64,000 nt of DNA from Roseburia sp. AM59-24XD (GCF_003478445.1 NZ_QUET01000006.1:1-64000); one strand, 5' to 3'; positions 9,535 to 20,404 are shown, numbered from the stretch's first letter. Numbers and translations are program-made. The notes: generated from the letters alone by a model not told the origin.

Positions 9535-9648
9535 TCATTCATCCTTTAATGTATCCTTCGCTGCTGCAACAATTGCAGAAACAGCTCCCACAACAACAGC
9601 CACCACTATCACAACAAGTAAGATGACTCCTCCGATCAAAGCTTCCAT
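9535..9648 (-). CDS. 37-residue hydrophobic peptide
   Basis: Short gene with a strong ribosome site (GGGAGGACGAT). It encodes MEALIGGVILLVVIVVAVVV, then GAVSAIVAAAKDTLKDE: a single membrane-spanning helix with a charged C-terminal tail. The stop is 26 bp before the aroD start, so the two are probably cotranscribed. No family is recognised. Being a real gene is inferred from the ribosome site, codon use and clean single-TM architecture; the function is unknown. Confidence 0.55.
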   Translation of the reverse strand: MEALIGGVILLVVIVVAVVVGAVSAIVAAAKDTLKDE

Positions 9649-9821
9649 ATCGTCCTCCCTTTCTCCGTGGCAAATAATCTCTGATACTCCGTCCCTTTAT
9701 ATACCATGTACATACTAATATACTTATTATAACAGATACTATACTTCCGTCAATCACCGAAACCGAAACAAATTTTTAACTTTTTAAAATAGCGGAACAA
9801 AAAATCACTTTCATGCAAAAA

Positions 9822-9860
9822 CAGCGGAGAAAAAGTGCCGGAAGCGCTCTTTCTCCGCCG
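9822..9860 (-). terminator. ilvC terminator
   Basis: On the minus strand CGGAGAAAGAGCGC / GTGCCG..TTTCTCCG stem followed by CTGTTTTT, about 40 bp after the ilvC stop. Confidence 0.75.
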
Positions 9861-9896
9861 TTATGTTTATGTATATTCGTTCTGAAACAACACAAA

Positions 9897-10934
<1,038 letters not shown>

Positions 10935-10959
10935 CTAAAATAAATTGTTGCGATAAGCT

Positions 10960-10989
10960 TGTCATACAACTCGTTCAACTTGTATGACA
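10960..10989. promoter_or_regulatory. FadR/GntR-type operator palindrome at ilvC
   Basis: Perfect 10-bp arms TGTCATACAA / TTGTATGACA separated by 10 bp. Each arm fits the FadR-subfamily consensus T-N-G-T-N3-A-C-N-A or nearly so. It starts just after the -10 of the ilvC promoter, so a bound repressor would block transcription. The FadR-type regulator encoded at 11188-11889 is the obvious candidate; this link is inference. Confidence 0.65.
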
Positions 10990-10992
10990 TTG

Positions 10993-11021
10993 ATTTTAAA
11001 ACTATTTTTTCCTCTTGTCAA
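10993..11021 (-). promoter_or_regulatory. ilvC promoter
   Basis: TTGACA (11021-11016), 17-bp spacer, TAAAAT (10998-10993) on the minus strand, an almost perfect sigma-A promoter about 70 bp ahead of the ilvC start. No T-box or leucine-rich leader peptide is visible in the short leader. Confidence 0.8.
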
Positions 11022-11134
11022 TATATTCTTTGAAATTTATGAAAAAAATTTTGTTTTTCATAATAAAATGAGAAAATCGGCATTTTGTCATTAATTCACA
11101 CGACATTACGATTATTTTCCTATTTTATAAACGA

Positions 11135-11172
11135 ACAGCTCCCATACCAGTATATACTGCTATGAGAGCTGT
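11135..11172 (-). terminator. Terminator after the FadR-type regulator
   Basis: ACAGCTCTCATAGCAG / CTGGTATGGGAGCTGT stem with a TATA loop on the minus strand, just after the regulator stop; the following bases are A/T-rich. It separates the ilvN-regulator unit from ilvC. Confidence 0.75.
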
Positions 11173-11187
11173 ATCCTACCGCCGGCA

Positions 11188-11889
11188 TCACTGCCAGTTC
11201 AGCTGCTCTGTCAGGAATGCATGATGCAGATGGATCGTCACAGCACTTTTGATCCCCTCTGCGTCGCGCTTCTCCAGAAAATTCATGATCAGGATATGGT
11301 CCTTATATGCATCTTCGGCGATCACATCCAGATTAAAGTCCAATGCAAAGGTCTTTTCGATTGTCTCCGTCAGCATCGGCATAAAACGACTGATAAATTC
11401 ATTGTGGGATGCCTTAAGGATCGCACCGTGAAAATCACTCTCCGACTCGATCCGCTCCTTGCCGGTCGGATTCTCCTCCAGATGTCTCTGGCATTCCTGT
11501 CCCAGTCTCAGAATATGAGCGATTTCCTCATCCGTTGCCCGCCTGCATGCCAGTGCTGCCGCCTCCGGCTCGAAGATCATTCGCGTCTCATAAAGATCAC
11601 GCAGTGTCACCTGCATATCAGAAAAGCTCTTCATACGGATCCTGCTGTCTGCCAGACGGTCAGCCTGCTCTGCCACAAAGGTTCCCTTTCCTCTCTGTAC
11701 CACCAGAATCCCCTCGGATACCAGCGTGCGGATTGCTTCCCGCAGCGTTGTCCGGCTAATGCCTAATTTTTCGGAAAGCTCATTCTCATTTGGCAGTTTC
11801 TCTCCATAGGTATATGTTTCCTTCTCCAATATCATCTTACGCAGCGTGTCGGCAGTACGCTGTGATAAATTCTCTCCCTGCGCTCTCAT
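11188..11889 (-). CDS. FadR-subfamily GntR transcriptional regulator
   Basis: 233 aa: N-terminal winged helix (EKLPNENELSEKLGISRTTL, then REAIRTLVSEGILVVQRGKG) and an all-helical FCD ligand domain with the typical metal/ligand positions (LYETRMIFEPEAA, SDFHGAILKASHNEF, DHILIMNFLEKRDAEGI, then a terminal HLHH). Regulators of this group sense small carboxylates. I start it at ATG 11889 behind AAGGGACAGAG; a longer reading to 11964 has no ribosome site. Downstream of ilvN and upstream of ilvC, whose promoter carries a matching operator, so control of branched-chain amino-acid synthesis is likely. Confidence 0.88.
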   Translation of the reverse strand: MRAQGENLSQRTADTLRKMILEKETYTYGEKLPNENELSEKLGISRTTLREAIRTLVSEGILVVQRGKGTFVAEQADRLADSRIRMKSFSDMQVTLRDLYETRMIFEPEAAALACRRATDEEIAHILRLGQECQRHLEENPTGKERIESESDFHGAILKASHNEFISRFMPMLTETIEKTFALDFNLDVIAEDAYKDHILIMNFLEKRDAEGIKSAVTIHLHHAFLTEQLNWQ

Positions 11890-11965
11890 AATCTCTGTCC
11901 CTTCATATCGAAGTCTTTCTTGCGACAAAAGACAGACTTCATCTGTCCTTCCTCTGCGCTGCAAA

Positions 11966-12451
11966 TTATTCAGCGCCTCTTGTCAGTCCTGCAATACCTG
12001 TACGAACCATTTCCTTGATCTCATAGCTTTCAAGAAGATCGATAAATGCGTTGATCTTCTCATGGCTTTCCGTCATCTCCACCATAACGGAATCCTTCTC
12101 AATATCCACAATGCTTGCATGATGCAGTGCATTCACAAGACAGATCAGTCCGGTCCGCTCCTCCGGAGTCACACCGACCGTCACGATCACAAGCTCACGA
12201 CAGATCGAATGTTCTGCCTTCAACTCCTTGACCTCACGGACATCCTCCAGCTTTGCGAGCTGCTTCTGGATCTGATCCAGGCTAAGGTCATCACCCTTTG
12301 CCACAACGGTCATACGGGAAATGGTCGGATCCTCTGTCTCTCCGGCCGTAAAGCTGTCAATATTAAATCCGCGCCGGTTAAACAATCCGGACACCCTGCT
12401 GAGCACTCCTGATGTATTGTCTGCAAGAATCGAAAATACTTTTGTCTTCAT
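11966..12451 (-). CDS. ilvN: Acetolactate synthase small (regulatory) subunit
   Basis: 161 aa: N-terminal ACT domain (SILADNTSGVLSRVSGLF, then RRGFNIDSF) that binds valine for feedback control of the catalytic subunit IlvB, plus the C-terminal IlvN domain. The start at 12451 follows GGACAAAGGAT. ilvB is not in the window, so the catalytic partner must be encoded elsewhere. Likely cotranscribed with the FadR-type regulator 77 bp downstream. Confidence 0.93.
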   Translation of the reverse strand: MKTKVFSILADNTSGVLSRVSGLFNRRGFNIDSFTAGETEDPTISRMTVVAKGDDLSLDQIQKQLAKLEDVREVKELKAEHSICRELVIVTVGVTPEERTGLICLVNALHHASIVDIEKDSVMVEMTESHEKINAFIDLLESYEIKEMVRTGIAGLTRGAE

Positions 12452-12471
12452 ATCCTTTGTCCTTTCCTTAA

Positions 12472-13694
12472 TCAAAATGTACCGTCATCCTTCGGTGTAA
12501 TTTTATTGGAAACATGCTTTCCATTTTCATAAACACGATAATACAGTTTATTGTTTTCAAACTTAATCTGATCCAGAGTGCAGTTTGAAGAATACAGATC
12601 TGTCGTCTTCCACACAGCTTTTGCCTCATTGGTCTTATAAGAGTACAGGTAAATACTGTTAAACGCAATGAAATAATATCTGTCTGCATCGTACTGAACC
12701 AGATTGTCTCCTGACACATTATATAATACCGTTGCGGAGCCCTTATCAAGGCTCTGACGTTCGGCAATGCCATTCTTTGTCATATACAGCCACTTGCCGT
12801 TGTTATAATAGAAGCTGCTGTTGATATTCTTCCAGTAACGGTTGTCGTACTTTGTGCTTGTCGCATCTGCCGTGCTGAAGTCATAATGCTTTGTCTTCCG
12901 CATTTTGGCAGCACTGCACAGGAAATTCTGATGGCTGACCCTGCCATACTGGTCTGTCTTGTCTCTGGCATCCATCGGATCATCCCATGTCACATCGACA
13001 TGATACCACTTCTGACCGATCTTGATCTCATTCCACATATGTACCATCTTATTCGAAGAAACAAACTTAACCGGAATTCCCACCTTCTGCATCAGGATCG
13101 CATAGGCTCTGGAATATCCCTCGCAGTTAGCCTTGTGCTTTAAGAACACACCAACCTCCGTCAGACGGAAAGCATTACCTGCGTTGCTGTATAAGCTGTT
13201 GTACTGATCAGGTAATCATGTAACACCATCGCCTTTTCCACCTGGCTCATTGATGGCTCTACTACCAGAAGTGCCTGATTGATCGCATCATTTAACTGTG
13301 TTCTTGTCTTTTGGATCTTTGCCTTCCGAATAGTTCCATCTGCCTTCTTATATGCATCGGCATAACCAAGTGTGATCTTGACGATCTGATTGGTGGAAGT
13401 ATTTCTGGATACAGAGAAACGTGTTCCTGTGTAAAACAGATACGGTGTTTCACTGACCACCTCACTCATCATACTCTTCAGATTGCTATACTCTGTCGCG
13501 TAATTGAGATTGTATGAACTGACATCAACGCTCACCTGATACTTCTTATAAGCGTTGATCACGGCCTTTTTGGCACCGTCCCAATTACCGGTAGCTGCCG
13601 ATGCTCCTGAGGTGTTCACAAAAGCACCAAGGAACAACACCGTCACTGCCACTACTACACCACGGATCCATTTTGAGTTTTGACCTCTTACCAT
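12472..13694 (-). pseudogene. Exported transglutaminase-like protein, frameshifted
   Basis: Secreted protein of 407 aa after correction. The N-terminus is a signal peptide (MVRGQNSKWIRG, hydrophobic VVVAVTVLFLGAFV, cleavage near SGASAA). The C-terminal half carries a transglutaminase-like core with Cys in KANCEGYSRAYAILMQ, His in MVHMWNEIKI and Asp in YHVDVTWDDP. The frame breaks at about 13195: the first part reads into a stop at 13161, while the conserved continuation YSNAGNAFRLTEVGVFLKHK is in the next frame. One missing base, probably C of GCC, explains it. The start ATG 13694 has GGAGGGA upstream. The target is unknown; wall-associated protein or peptide modification is typical. Confidence 0.82.
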
Positions 13695-13711
13695 AATAAA
13701 TCCCTCCATTC

Positions 13712-15024
13712 TCAATCATCTGCCGGCATACCTGCCAGGTGATTAATAAACTGCTGTGCCGTTCTTCCTGATATTCCCCCATGGCTCAGCTCCCATTGAT
13801 TTGCCTTCAGCTCAGTTCTTCCTCCGACAAGGTGATCTCCGGATAACGTTTTGCAAGCTGCAGAACAATATCGAAATATTCCTGCTGCGACGGTCTGTAA
13901 TAACCGATTGTCACACCAAAACGTGCCACCAGAGATAACTTTTCCTGCATCGTGTCGGAACGATGCAGCTCATCCTGCGACATATCGGAGCGGTCACTCC
14001 ACGTCTCACGGATCAGATGACGGCGGTTGGAGGTCGCATAAATCAAGATATTATCCGGTTTCGTCTCCAGACCACCTTCGATCACAGCCTTCAAATACTT
14101 ATACTCGATCTCAAACTCTTCAAAAGACAAGTCATCCATATATATGATAAATCGGTAATTTCTATTCTTGATCTGCGCGATCACGGAGGAAAGATCCTTA
14201 AACTGATGCTTGTACACCTCGATCATGCGAAGTCCCCTGCCGTAATACTGGTTCAGGATTGCCTTCACACTGGTAGATTTACCGGTACCTGCATCGCCGA
14301 AAAGCAGGACATTATTCGCCTTTCTGCCCGCCACAAATGCCTCTGTATTCTCGATCAGTTTCTGCTTCTGCTGCTCATAGCCGATCAGGTCATCAAGCAT
14401 CATATCTCCGGTCGTCGTGATCGGACTTAACAGACCATATTCCTTATCATTGCTGATGCGGAATGCCTTGTTGAGACCGAACTTGCCAACTCCGTATTTC
14501 TTGTAGAAGCCGGTTACCACCTCGTATATCTCTTCCTCTCCGGATGCCTGCTCGATCTGCGCGCTCAACTCCTGCACCTTTTCGCTGACACTCTTATTGT
14601 AGATCTGCTCGCTCTTCACGATTGCCTTGTAATTTAAGATCGTGGAGAAGCAGGAAATACCAAGCTCCAACTCGATCGGTCCAAAGTCATAGTCAAAAAG
14701 CTGCTTGAAAATATGAAAATCATTTCTTGCAAACACGTTAACCGTTCCATCATTGGAGCCCACCTTCTCGGATACTATGGAAAACGGATTCTCATTCATT
14801 GCCAGCAGGAATGCCAGATAATTGTGCCACAGATTTTTGTCAAAACCGTAGCGGGTGGAGATATCCAGCAGCCGGTTGATCTGCGCATAAATCTCCGTGA
14901 TCAGCTCTTCCTTCACATAATCACCGGAGTAAAACTTCTCACAGATATCAGCCAGAGAATATAAAATATTATTCTCTTCTCCAAAATTTCTGTAAATTAC
15001 AAGATTTGATGTTAAACGATACAT
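13712..15024 (-). CDS. DUF815-family AAA-type ATPase (C-terminus frameshifted)
   Basis: Family of cytoplasmic ATP-binding proteins of unknown role, common in Clostridia. Walker [14 protein letters not shown] near 242-254, Walker [14 protein letters not shown], sensor-like [18 protein letters not shown]; the N-terminal about 200 residues are helical. As read it stops at 13807. Moving one frame at about 13813 (CTGGAG read as CTGAG) restores the family's usual end, [20 protein letters not shown]..., with a stop at 13712 and 437 aa. Downstream of argS and just upstream of the transglutaminase gene; the restored stop is 18 bp before that start. Confidence 0.85.
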
Positions 15025-15057
15025 TGTAGTATTACCTATGCCTTTCTCACGAAAATA

Positions 15058-16822
15058 TTACATTCTGTCCGGTGCTTCCAGCCCCAGCAGATCAATCGCC
15101 TGCTCCAATACACTTCCAACCAGTCTGCTCAGCACGATCCACGACTGTCTCTCCTGTACGTCCTCGTTTGCCAGGATCTTGTTCTCATGGTAGAACTTGT
15201 TGTATGCATCACAAAGCTCATATACAAACTGGCAGATCTTATGCGGTGCCTGCTCCTGATAAGCGGCACTGACCGTATCACTCCATTTGGACAGGGCAAG
15301 CATCACGTCGGTAACCGTCTTGTTCTGTGCCGGAAGGATCCTGGCATCCCCGTCTACGTTGATTCCCTGTGCCTCAATCTTTGCATTTAACGACTTTGTT
15401 CTGACGATCGTGTAAAGAATATATGGTCCTGTATTGCCCTCGAAGGATGTGAAACGATCCACATCAAAGACATAATCCTTGGATGCCTGATTGCTGAGAT
15501 CACCATATTTGATCGCTGCAAGACCGATCTTAGCCGCAGCGTCGTTTAATACGTCCTCGTCCATGTCACGGTCCGCCATCTTCTCGCGCACCTCTGACTC
15601 AACATCGCTCAGAAGCTGTTCCAGGCGAAGCACTCCGCCGTCACGCGTCTTAAACGGCTTGCCGTCCTTGCCGTTCATCGTGCCGAAGCCGACAAAGATC
15701 AGATCAACATCATCCCCGATGATCTGTGTCTTTCTTGCGCAGCGGAATACCTGCTCGAAATACAGGGACTGACGCTTATCAACCACATAAATGATGCGGC
15801 TTGGATCAAACAGCTTTCTTCGTTCTACAATTGTAGCAAGATCTGTTGTATTGTATAAGGTCGCACCGTTTGACTTAAGGATCATACATGGTGGGATCTC
15901 CTTGGTATCGCTCTCTTCCTGCACGTCAACGACCAGAGCTCCCTGATCAATATGTGCATATCCGCCATCCTTCATATCCTGTACCATCTGCGGAATGTAC
16001 GGCTGTGCATCAGACTCCTTCTTCCACAGGTCGAACTCTACGTTCAGGCGGGTGTAGATCTTACGGAGATCAGCGACAGATACATTGATAATATGCTGCC
16101 ACAGTGCAGATAACCTCTTCTGCCTGCCTGCAGCTCTGCAGTTGCGGTCTGTGCTTCCTCCTTATAATCCTCATGCTCCTTGGAATAACCGCTGGCATAC
16201 GGATAGATCTCCTCGAGATCAGACATCGTAAACGGCGGCTCTGTCGGATATTCTCCATCATAGTTCTCTTCAAAATAGACAAGCTCCGGCTGACGGTGCT
16301 TTAACTCTGTAATGATCAGACCGATCTGCAGTCCCCAGTCGCCAAGATGAACATCACCAACCACCTTATGACCAAGATAGCGTGCTGTTCTCTTGATACT
16401 CTCACCGATCACGGCAGAACGGAGATGCCCGACATGAAGCGGCTTTGCGACATTAGCTCCGCCATAATCGATCACGATCGTCTCCGGCTTGTCTGCTTTG
16501 TCGCAGCCAAACAGCTCGTCCTCGTTCATATGGTTGACAAAATCTGCGAGAAATGCATCGCTGACTGTCATATTGATAAAGCCCGGCATCTGTGCCACAA
16601 TTTCCTTGAAGGTACTGCTGTCTTCCAGCTTCTCCACAACCTCATTGGCGATTTGGATCGGTGCCTTGTGATACTGCTTTGCCGCTGCAAGAGCGCCATT
16701 ACACTGATACTGGCAAAGATCCGTCTGTTCGACAATGTTACCTTTGCATATTTCTGCTCATAACCAGCTTTCTCAAAAGCTGCACTAAGTTCTTCCTGTA
16801 ATAATGTTATTATATTCTTCAT
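15058..16822 (-). pseudogene. argS: Arginyl-tRNA synthetase, broken by two frameshifts
   Basis: Class Ia synthetase, 588 aa after correction. N-terminal Add-1 domain (MKNIITLLQEELSAAFEKAG), HIGH-type motif in VAKPLHVGHLRSAVIG, SKGN-like region replaced as usual in ArgS, and DALR anticodon domain ending LDLLGLEAPDRM. The frame breaks at about 16723 (AGACCGGAT read as AGACGGAT) and about 16107 (CTGGCACTG read as CTGCACTG). With one base restored at each place the three parts join into a continuous family-typical chain. argS is normally single-copy and essential, which argues for sequence error over gene decay. The start at 16822 follows AGAGGATG. Confidence 0.92.
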
Positions 16823-16898
16823 GATCATCCTCTTTTCTGCGCACATGTTCTTCTCTGTCGTCCCCTCCCGGTGCGCTTTGGAAAGAACGCTTTATATA

Positions 16899-18191
16899 TC
16901 AGCCGGTAATTTCATCAAGCAATTGAAAATAATTCTCGAAGGTCTTACGACAGCACATCGGGTCACGGATCACAATACCCTCTGTACGGACACCTGTCAC
17001 GGCAAACGCCATTGCCACGCGGTGATCCTGATAGGTCTCTATCTCTGCCGGCTGAGGTTCATCCGGATAAATGGTAACTCCATCCTCACGCTCCTCAAAA
17101 CGAACCCGCAGCCGCTCCATATTCTCACAGATTGCATGCAGCCTGTCACATTCCTGTCCACGGATATGTCCGACATTGCGAATGCACACCGGACTGTCCG
17201 CATATGGTGCAATCGCCGCAAGGGTCAATGTCTGATCCGAAAAATCGCTCATGTCCACATCCACACCATGCAGACTGCCCGGCTCCGGTCCTGTTAAGAA
17301 CAGCTCTCCATCCCGCCAGTCCAGCCGGCATCCCATCTGTTCTAAAACACTCAGAAACTTCATATCACCCTGCAGGGAATCCTGCCGCATGTTCCTTACA
17401 CAGCAGGTACTTCCCGTGATCGCCGCCATCGCATAGAAATAACAGGCGGCGGAAACATCCGGCTCCACTGTATAATTCTGCGCCCGATATCCCTTTCTGC
17501 CTTCCACTCTGTAGCAGCGTTCGGATTCCTGCTCGACACCTGCATGGCCAAACTGTTTCATCATCTGCTCTGTCATCCGTACATAAGACAAAGCACTTCT
17601 CTGTCCGGTCAGGTGGATCGTCATATCATCAAAGTGAGACGGTGCTGTCATCAGAAGTGCGCTTAAAAACTGGCTGCTCCTGTCAATATTTAAGGATAAC
17701 TCTCCCCGCTCCTGCCGATGACCGATCCCGGTCACATAAACCGGAAACGTACCTTCATCGCACAGATAATGAACACCGGCTCCAAGCTCTGTGAGTGCAT
17801 CAAAAAGCTCTTTCATCGGCCGTTTCTTCATCTGCGCGGAAGCATCCAGCCGAAACTTTCCCACCGTCATTGCTGTCATCGCTGTCAGGAATCTTGCCGC
17901 CGTTCCGGCACTTCCCACATAAATATTCGCATTGCTCCGCGGTACTCTTCCGCCCATTCCCTGCAATGCTACTCTGAGCGCCTTTTCATCTACCTCTACG
18001 GTAAAACCCAGATCACGCAGTGCCTGCAAAAACACATTCGAATCATCACTGAACAATACACCGTCCAAGATAGATCTTCCCTCAGCAAGTGCCGCGAGAA
18101 GCAGTGCTCTGTTGGTGATGCTTTTGGAACCCGGCACAGTGACCATCAGATTAGAGTGGTATGGTAATTTCTTTCCCTGATATGTCTGCAT
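16899..18191 (-). CDS. aroA: 3-phosphoshikimate 1-carboxyvinyltransferase (EPSP synthase)
   Basis: 430 aa. Transfers enolpyruvate from PEP to shikimate-3-phosphate. VPGSKSITNRALLLAALAEG near 19-38 holds the substrate-binding Lys/Ser/Arg. The PEP-site motif is GSAGTAARFLTA; the C-terminal motif is EIETYQDHRVAMAFAV. The P-to-G region reads NIYVGSAGTA, so the canonical GNAGT has Ser, as in many Firmicute class II-like enzymes. The start follows GGGGAGATTTGAC. It lies between the carboxypeptidase gene and argS, same strand. Confidence 0.95.
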   Translation of the reverse strand: MQTYQGKKLPYHSNLMVTVPGSKSITNRALLLAALAEGRSILDGVLFSDDSNVFLQALRDLGFTVEVDEKALRVALQGMGGRVPRSNANIYVGSAGTAARFLTAMTAMTVGKFRLDASAQMKKRPMKELFDALTELGAGVHYLCDEGTFPVYVTGIGHRQERGELSLNIDRSSQFLSALLMTAPSHFDDMTIHLTGQRSALSYVRMTEQMMKQFGHAGVEQESERCYRVEGRKGYRAQNYTVEPDVSAACYFYAMAAITGSTCCVRNMRQDSLQGDMKFLSVLEQMGCRLDWRDGELFLTGPEPGSLHGVDVDMSDFSDQTLTLAAIAPYADSPVCIRNVGHIRGQECDRLHAICENMERLRVRFEEREDGVTIYPDEPQPAEIETYQDHRVAMAFAVTGVRTEGIVIRDPMCCRKTFENYFQLLDEITG

Positions 18192-18236
18192 GTCAAATCT
18201 CCCCGATTATATAAAGATCACTGGATCCATAAAGGA

Positions 18237-19111
18237 TCAATATGTAGCAAATGCGTAGTCAAGAAGCTCCTGATATCCTTATAGAGCTGTTTATGATCGC
18301 CCTTTCCATAAAAAGCACAGATCACAGTATTGCCCTTTTTGTCAACGGCTGTTGCCACAAGACAGTGTCCTGCTGCACGCGTCGTTCCTGTCTTACTGCC
18401 GATGATCTTATATTTCTTATTCTTGACCATCTTCTTGTAGTCACTATAAAATGCATTGGTACTCTCGATCACAAATGATTTCTTAACACCAACCGGCTGT
18501 ACACGGTACTTATGCTTTGCTACGATTCTTTTGATCACAGGATTCTCCATGGCCGCCTTCGACACTTTGATAAAATCAGCTGCCGTCGTATAGGTTCCGT
18601 AATATCCGCTCCCCTTGTCCAGCCCGATCGGATTGTCAAAATGGCTGTGCATCATGCCAAGAGCCTTCGCCTTCTCATTCATCCACACCACGAAATCCTT
18701 CTGACTTCCTGCAGTTCCCTGTGCGAGAGCCACTGCAGAGCCTGCATCAGATACGATCAAAAGCATATGAAGATACTGCTCTACCGTATAGGTTCTGCCC
18801 GTCTTCAAGTTCAATGCAGAAGCATCGGACGGAACCATTCTGCGGATCTTTTTGGTATATTTGATCTCTTCATCTGTTCCTGAATACTCCAAAACCGTCA
18901 ATGCAGTCAGCAGCTTTACTGTGCTTGCCGGATATATCCTTTTGTTCGCATTACTCGACAAAATCTTTTTGCCACTTCCGGCATCGATCATGTAATATGC
19001 ATGCGACGTTGTCTTGGGTTTTGCTGCTGCCTGTGCTTTTGCTGTCGGGACAATTGTTGTCAGCATCGACAGAACAAGCAGGAATACGATACACTTTCTT
19101 GTATTCTTCAT
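18237..19111 (-). CDS. D-alanyl-D-alanine carboxypeptidase (DacA/DacF-like), C-terminus frameshifted
   Basis: Low-molecular-weight penicillin-binding protein trimming the terminal D-Ala of peptidoglycan stems outside the membrane. Signal peptide at 7-28, catalytic S63-T-V-K66 in PASTVKLL, and KTG in GSKTGTTRAAGHC. The second motif reads SDAGSA where the family has S-x-N, so the usual Asn is absent. As read it ends with a foreign tail at 18218. One base restored at about 18269 (AGGGAG read as AGGAG) gives the usual ending ELLDYAFATY and a stop at 18237, 291 aa. The PBP5 C-terminal anchor domain is missing. The start follows GAGGATGGAG. Confidence 0.87.
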
Positions 19112-19255
19112 CTCCATCCTCATTTCCGTACATATCTCTAATGCACTTTTTCTTCCTTTTTGATCCTAGCCAAATATTATAACACATAATTTTCATTTAC
19201 GCTATCCGTCAAATGTGATACATTATTCTATAACACAGAAAGGATGGGTGATCAT

Positions 19256-20314
19256 ATGTCAAACCCTATAGACGGACTTCTCACAAAAGAGCAGACAGAT
19301 CTGATATTCGAAAATATGAGCGATGGTGTCCTGATGGTCAACGAAGACGGTATCATTACATATATGAATTCAGCCTGTGCCAAGCTCCTTCATGTCTCTG
19401 CGCCGGATGTGATCCGCAGCTCCTTTACGGATCTGTTCCTGCAGAACAAGAAGAACCGCGCATTCAATAAGCTGTTCAAAAACAGTATGGAAAAGGGACA
19501 GCTCACCGATAAAACAACCGTGAAATATACTCCCACAGATGCAAAGGACAGCTCCTATCTGACCATCGATATCAGCCTGATGCAGCAGGAAAATACCTCA
19601 ATCCGGCGAAAGGAACCATTTCAGGGAATGATCGTTCTGATCGAAGATGTCACAGACAGCCAGCTTCTTCAGCAGCATGACCATGACTGTGCCTATATCT
19701 TTGCCGGTCTGATCCTTTGTATCAGTATATATCTGGCAGCCTGGAGCTTCTGTCGCTTCACCCTGCACATTCCGCTGACAACACACGACTATACTCTGAT
19801 GATCGAGGTCATCACCTTTGTGCTGTTTCTTGAAATTGCATTTTGTACGAGCTTTTCCTTAAGGGAGATCGGTCTAATTCCAAACATCTCCCGATTCCGT
19901 ACCAACCTCAAAGAGACACTTACCACCGGCATGATCTCCTGTCTGGTGATCATCCTTGCAAAGCTTATCCTGTCGCTTGCCGGCATAAAGATCAAGGGCT
20001 ACTTTATCGGTGGCTCTCTGCAAGGTGCATACATTTATATCTTCACTGCATTTATTCAGGAATTTCTCGCCCGCGGAGTGATCCAGAAGAGCGTAAAATC
20101 CCTGCTGCATGTAAAATACCAGAAGCAGCTCAGCATCTTCCTGACCTCGCTGTTGTTCTCCCTGATGCATCTGCCCTTTGGTTTCTATTTCATGCTGGGT
20201 GCATTCCTGTTAAGCCTTGCACTTGGTGCAATCTTTGAACGGCAGAAGGATATCTGGGGCTGTGCACTGCTCCACTGGGGCTGCGGTTATCTTGCGATGT
20301 GTCTGTTCTTCTGA
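19256..20314 (+). CDS. PAS domain fused to a CPBP (CAAX/Abi) intramembrane protease
   Basis: 352 aa. Residues about 10-135 form a PAS domain (FENMSDGVLMVNEDGIITYM, then NSACAKLL), followed from about 145 by six to eight hydrophobic helices carrying the CPBP motifs: QEFLAR (Glu269, Arg273; the usual first Glu is Gln), FSLMH (His305) and HWGCGY (His340). CPBP proteins include prenyl-protein endopeptidases and bacterial immunity or regulated-proteolysis factors. Joining one to a cytoplasmic PAS sensor suggests ligand- or redox-gated proteolysis; that is inference. ATG 19256 has GGGTG upstream; an earlier ATG at 19244 touches the ribosome site. Monocistronic on the plus strand, ending at a terminator. 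Confidence 0.85.
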   Translation: MSNPIDGLLTKEQTDLIFENMSDGVLMVNEDGIITYMNSACAKLLHVSAPDVIRSSFTDLFLQNKKNRAFNKLFKNSMEKGQLTDKTTVKYTPTDAKDSSYLTIDISLMQQENTSIRRKEPFQGMIVLIEDVTDSQLLQQHDHDCAYIFAGLILCISIYLAAWSFCRFTLHIPLTTHDYTLMIEVITFVLFLEIAFCTSFSLREIGLIPNISRFRTNLKETLTTGMISCLVIILAKLILSLAGIKIKGYFIGGSLQGAYIYIFTAFIQEFLARGVIQKSVKSLLHVKYQKQLSIFLTSLLFSLMHLPFGFYFMLGAFLLSLALGAIFERQKDIWGCALLHWGCGYLAMCLFF

Positions 20315-20370
20315 CAGGAGCCGGTACAAGCAGATCGGAACACTCCGGGTTTCCTATATATTTAAAACAA

Positions 20371-20404
20371 ACGGACCAAAGAAAATTCATTCTCTTCGGT
20401 CCGT
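20371..20404. terminator. Bidirectional terminator
   Basis: ACGGACC / GGTCCGT stem with AAAGAAAA / TTCT extension and T-rich tail, between the PAS-CPBP gene and recX, which converge. Confidence 0.8.
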
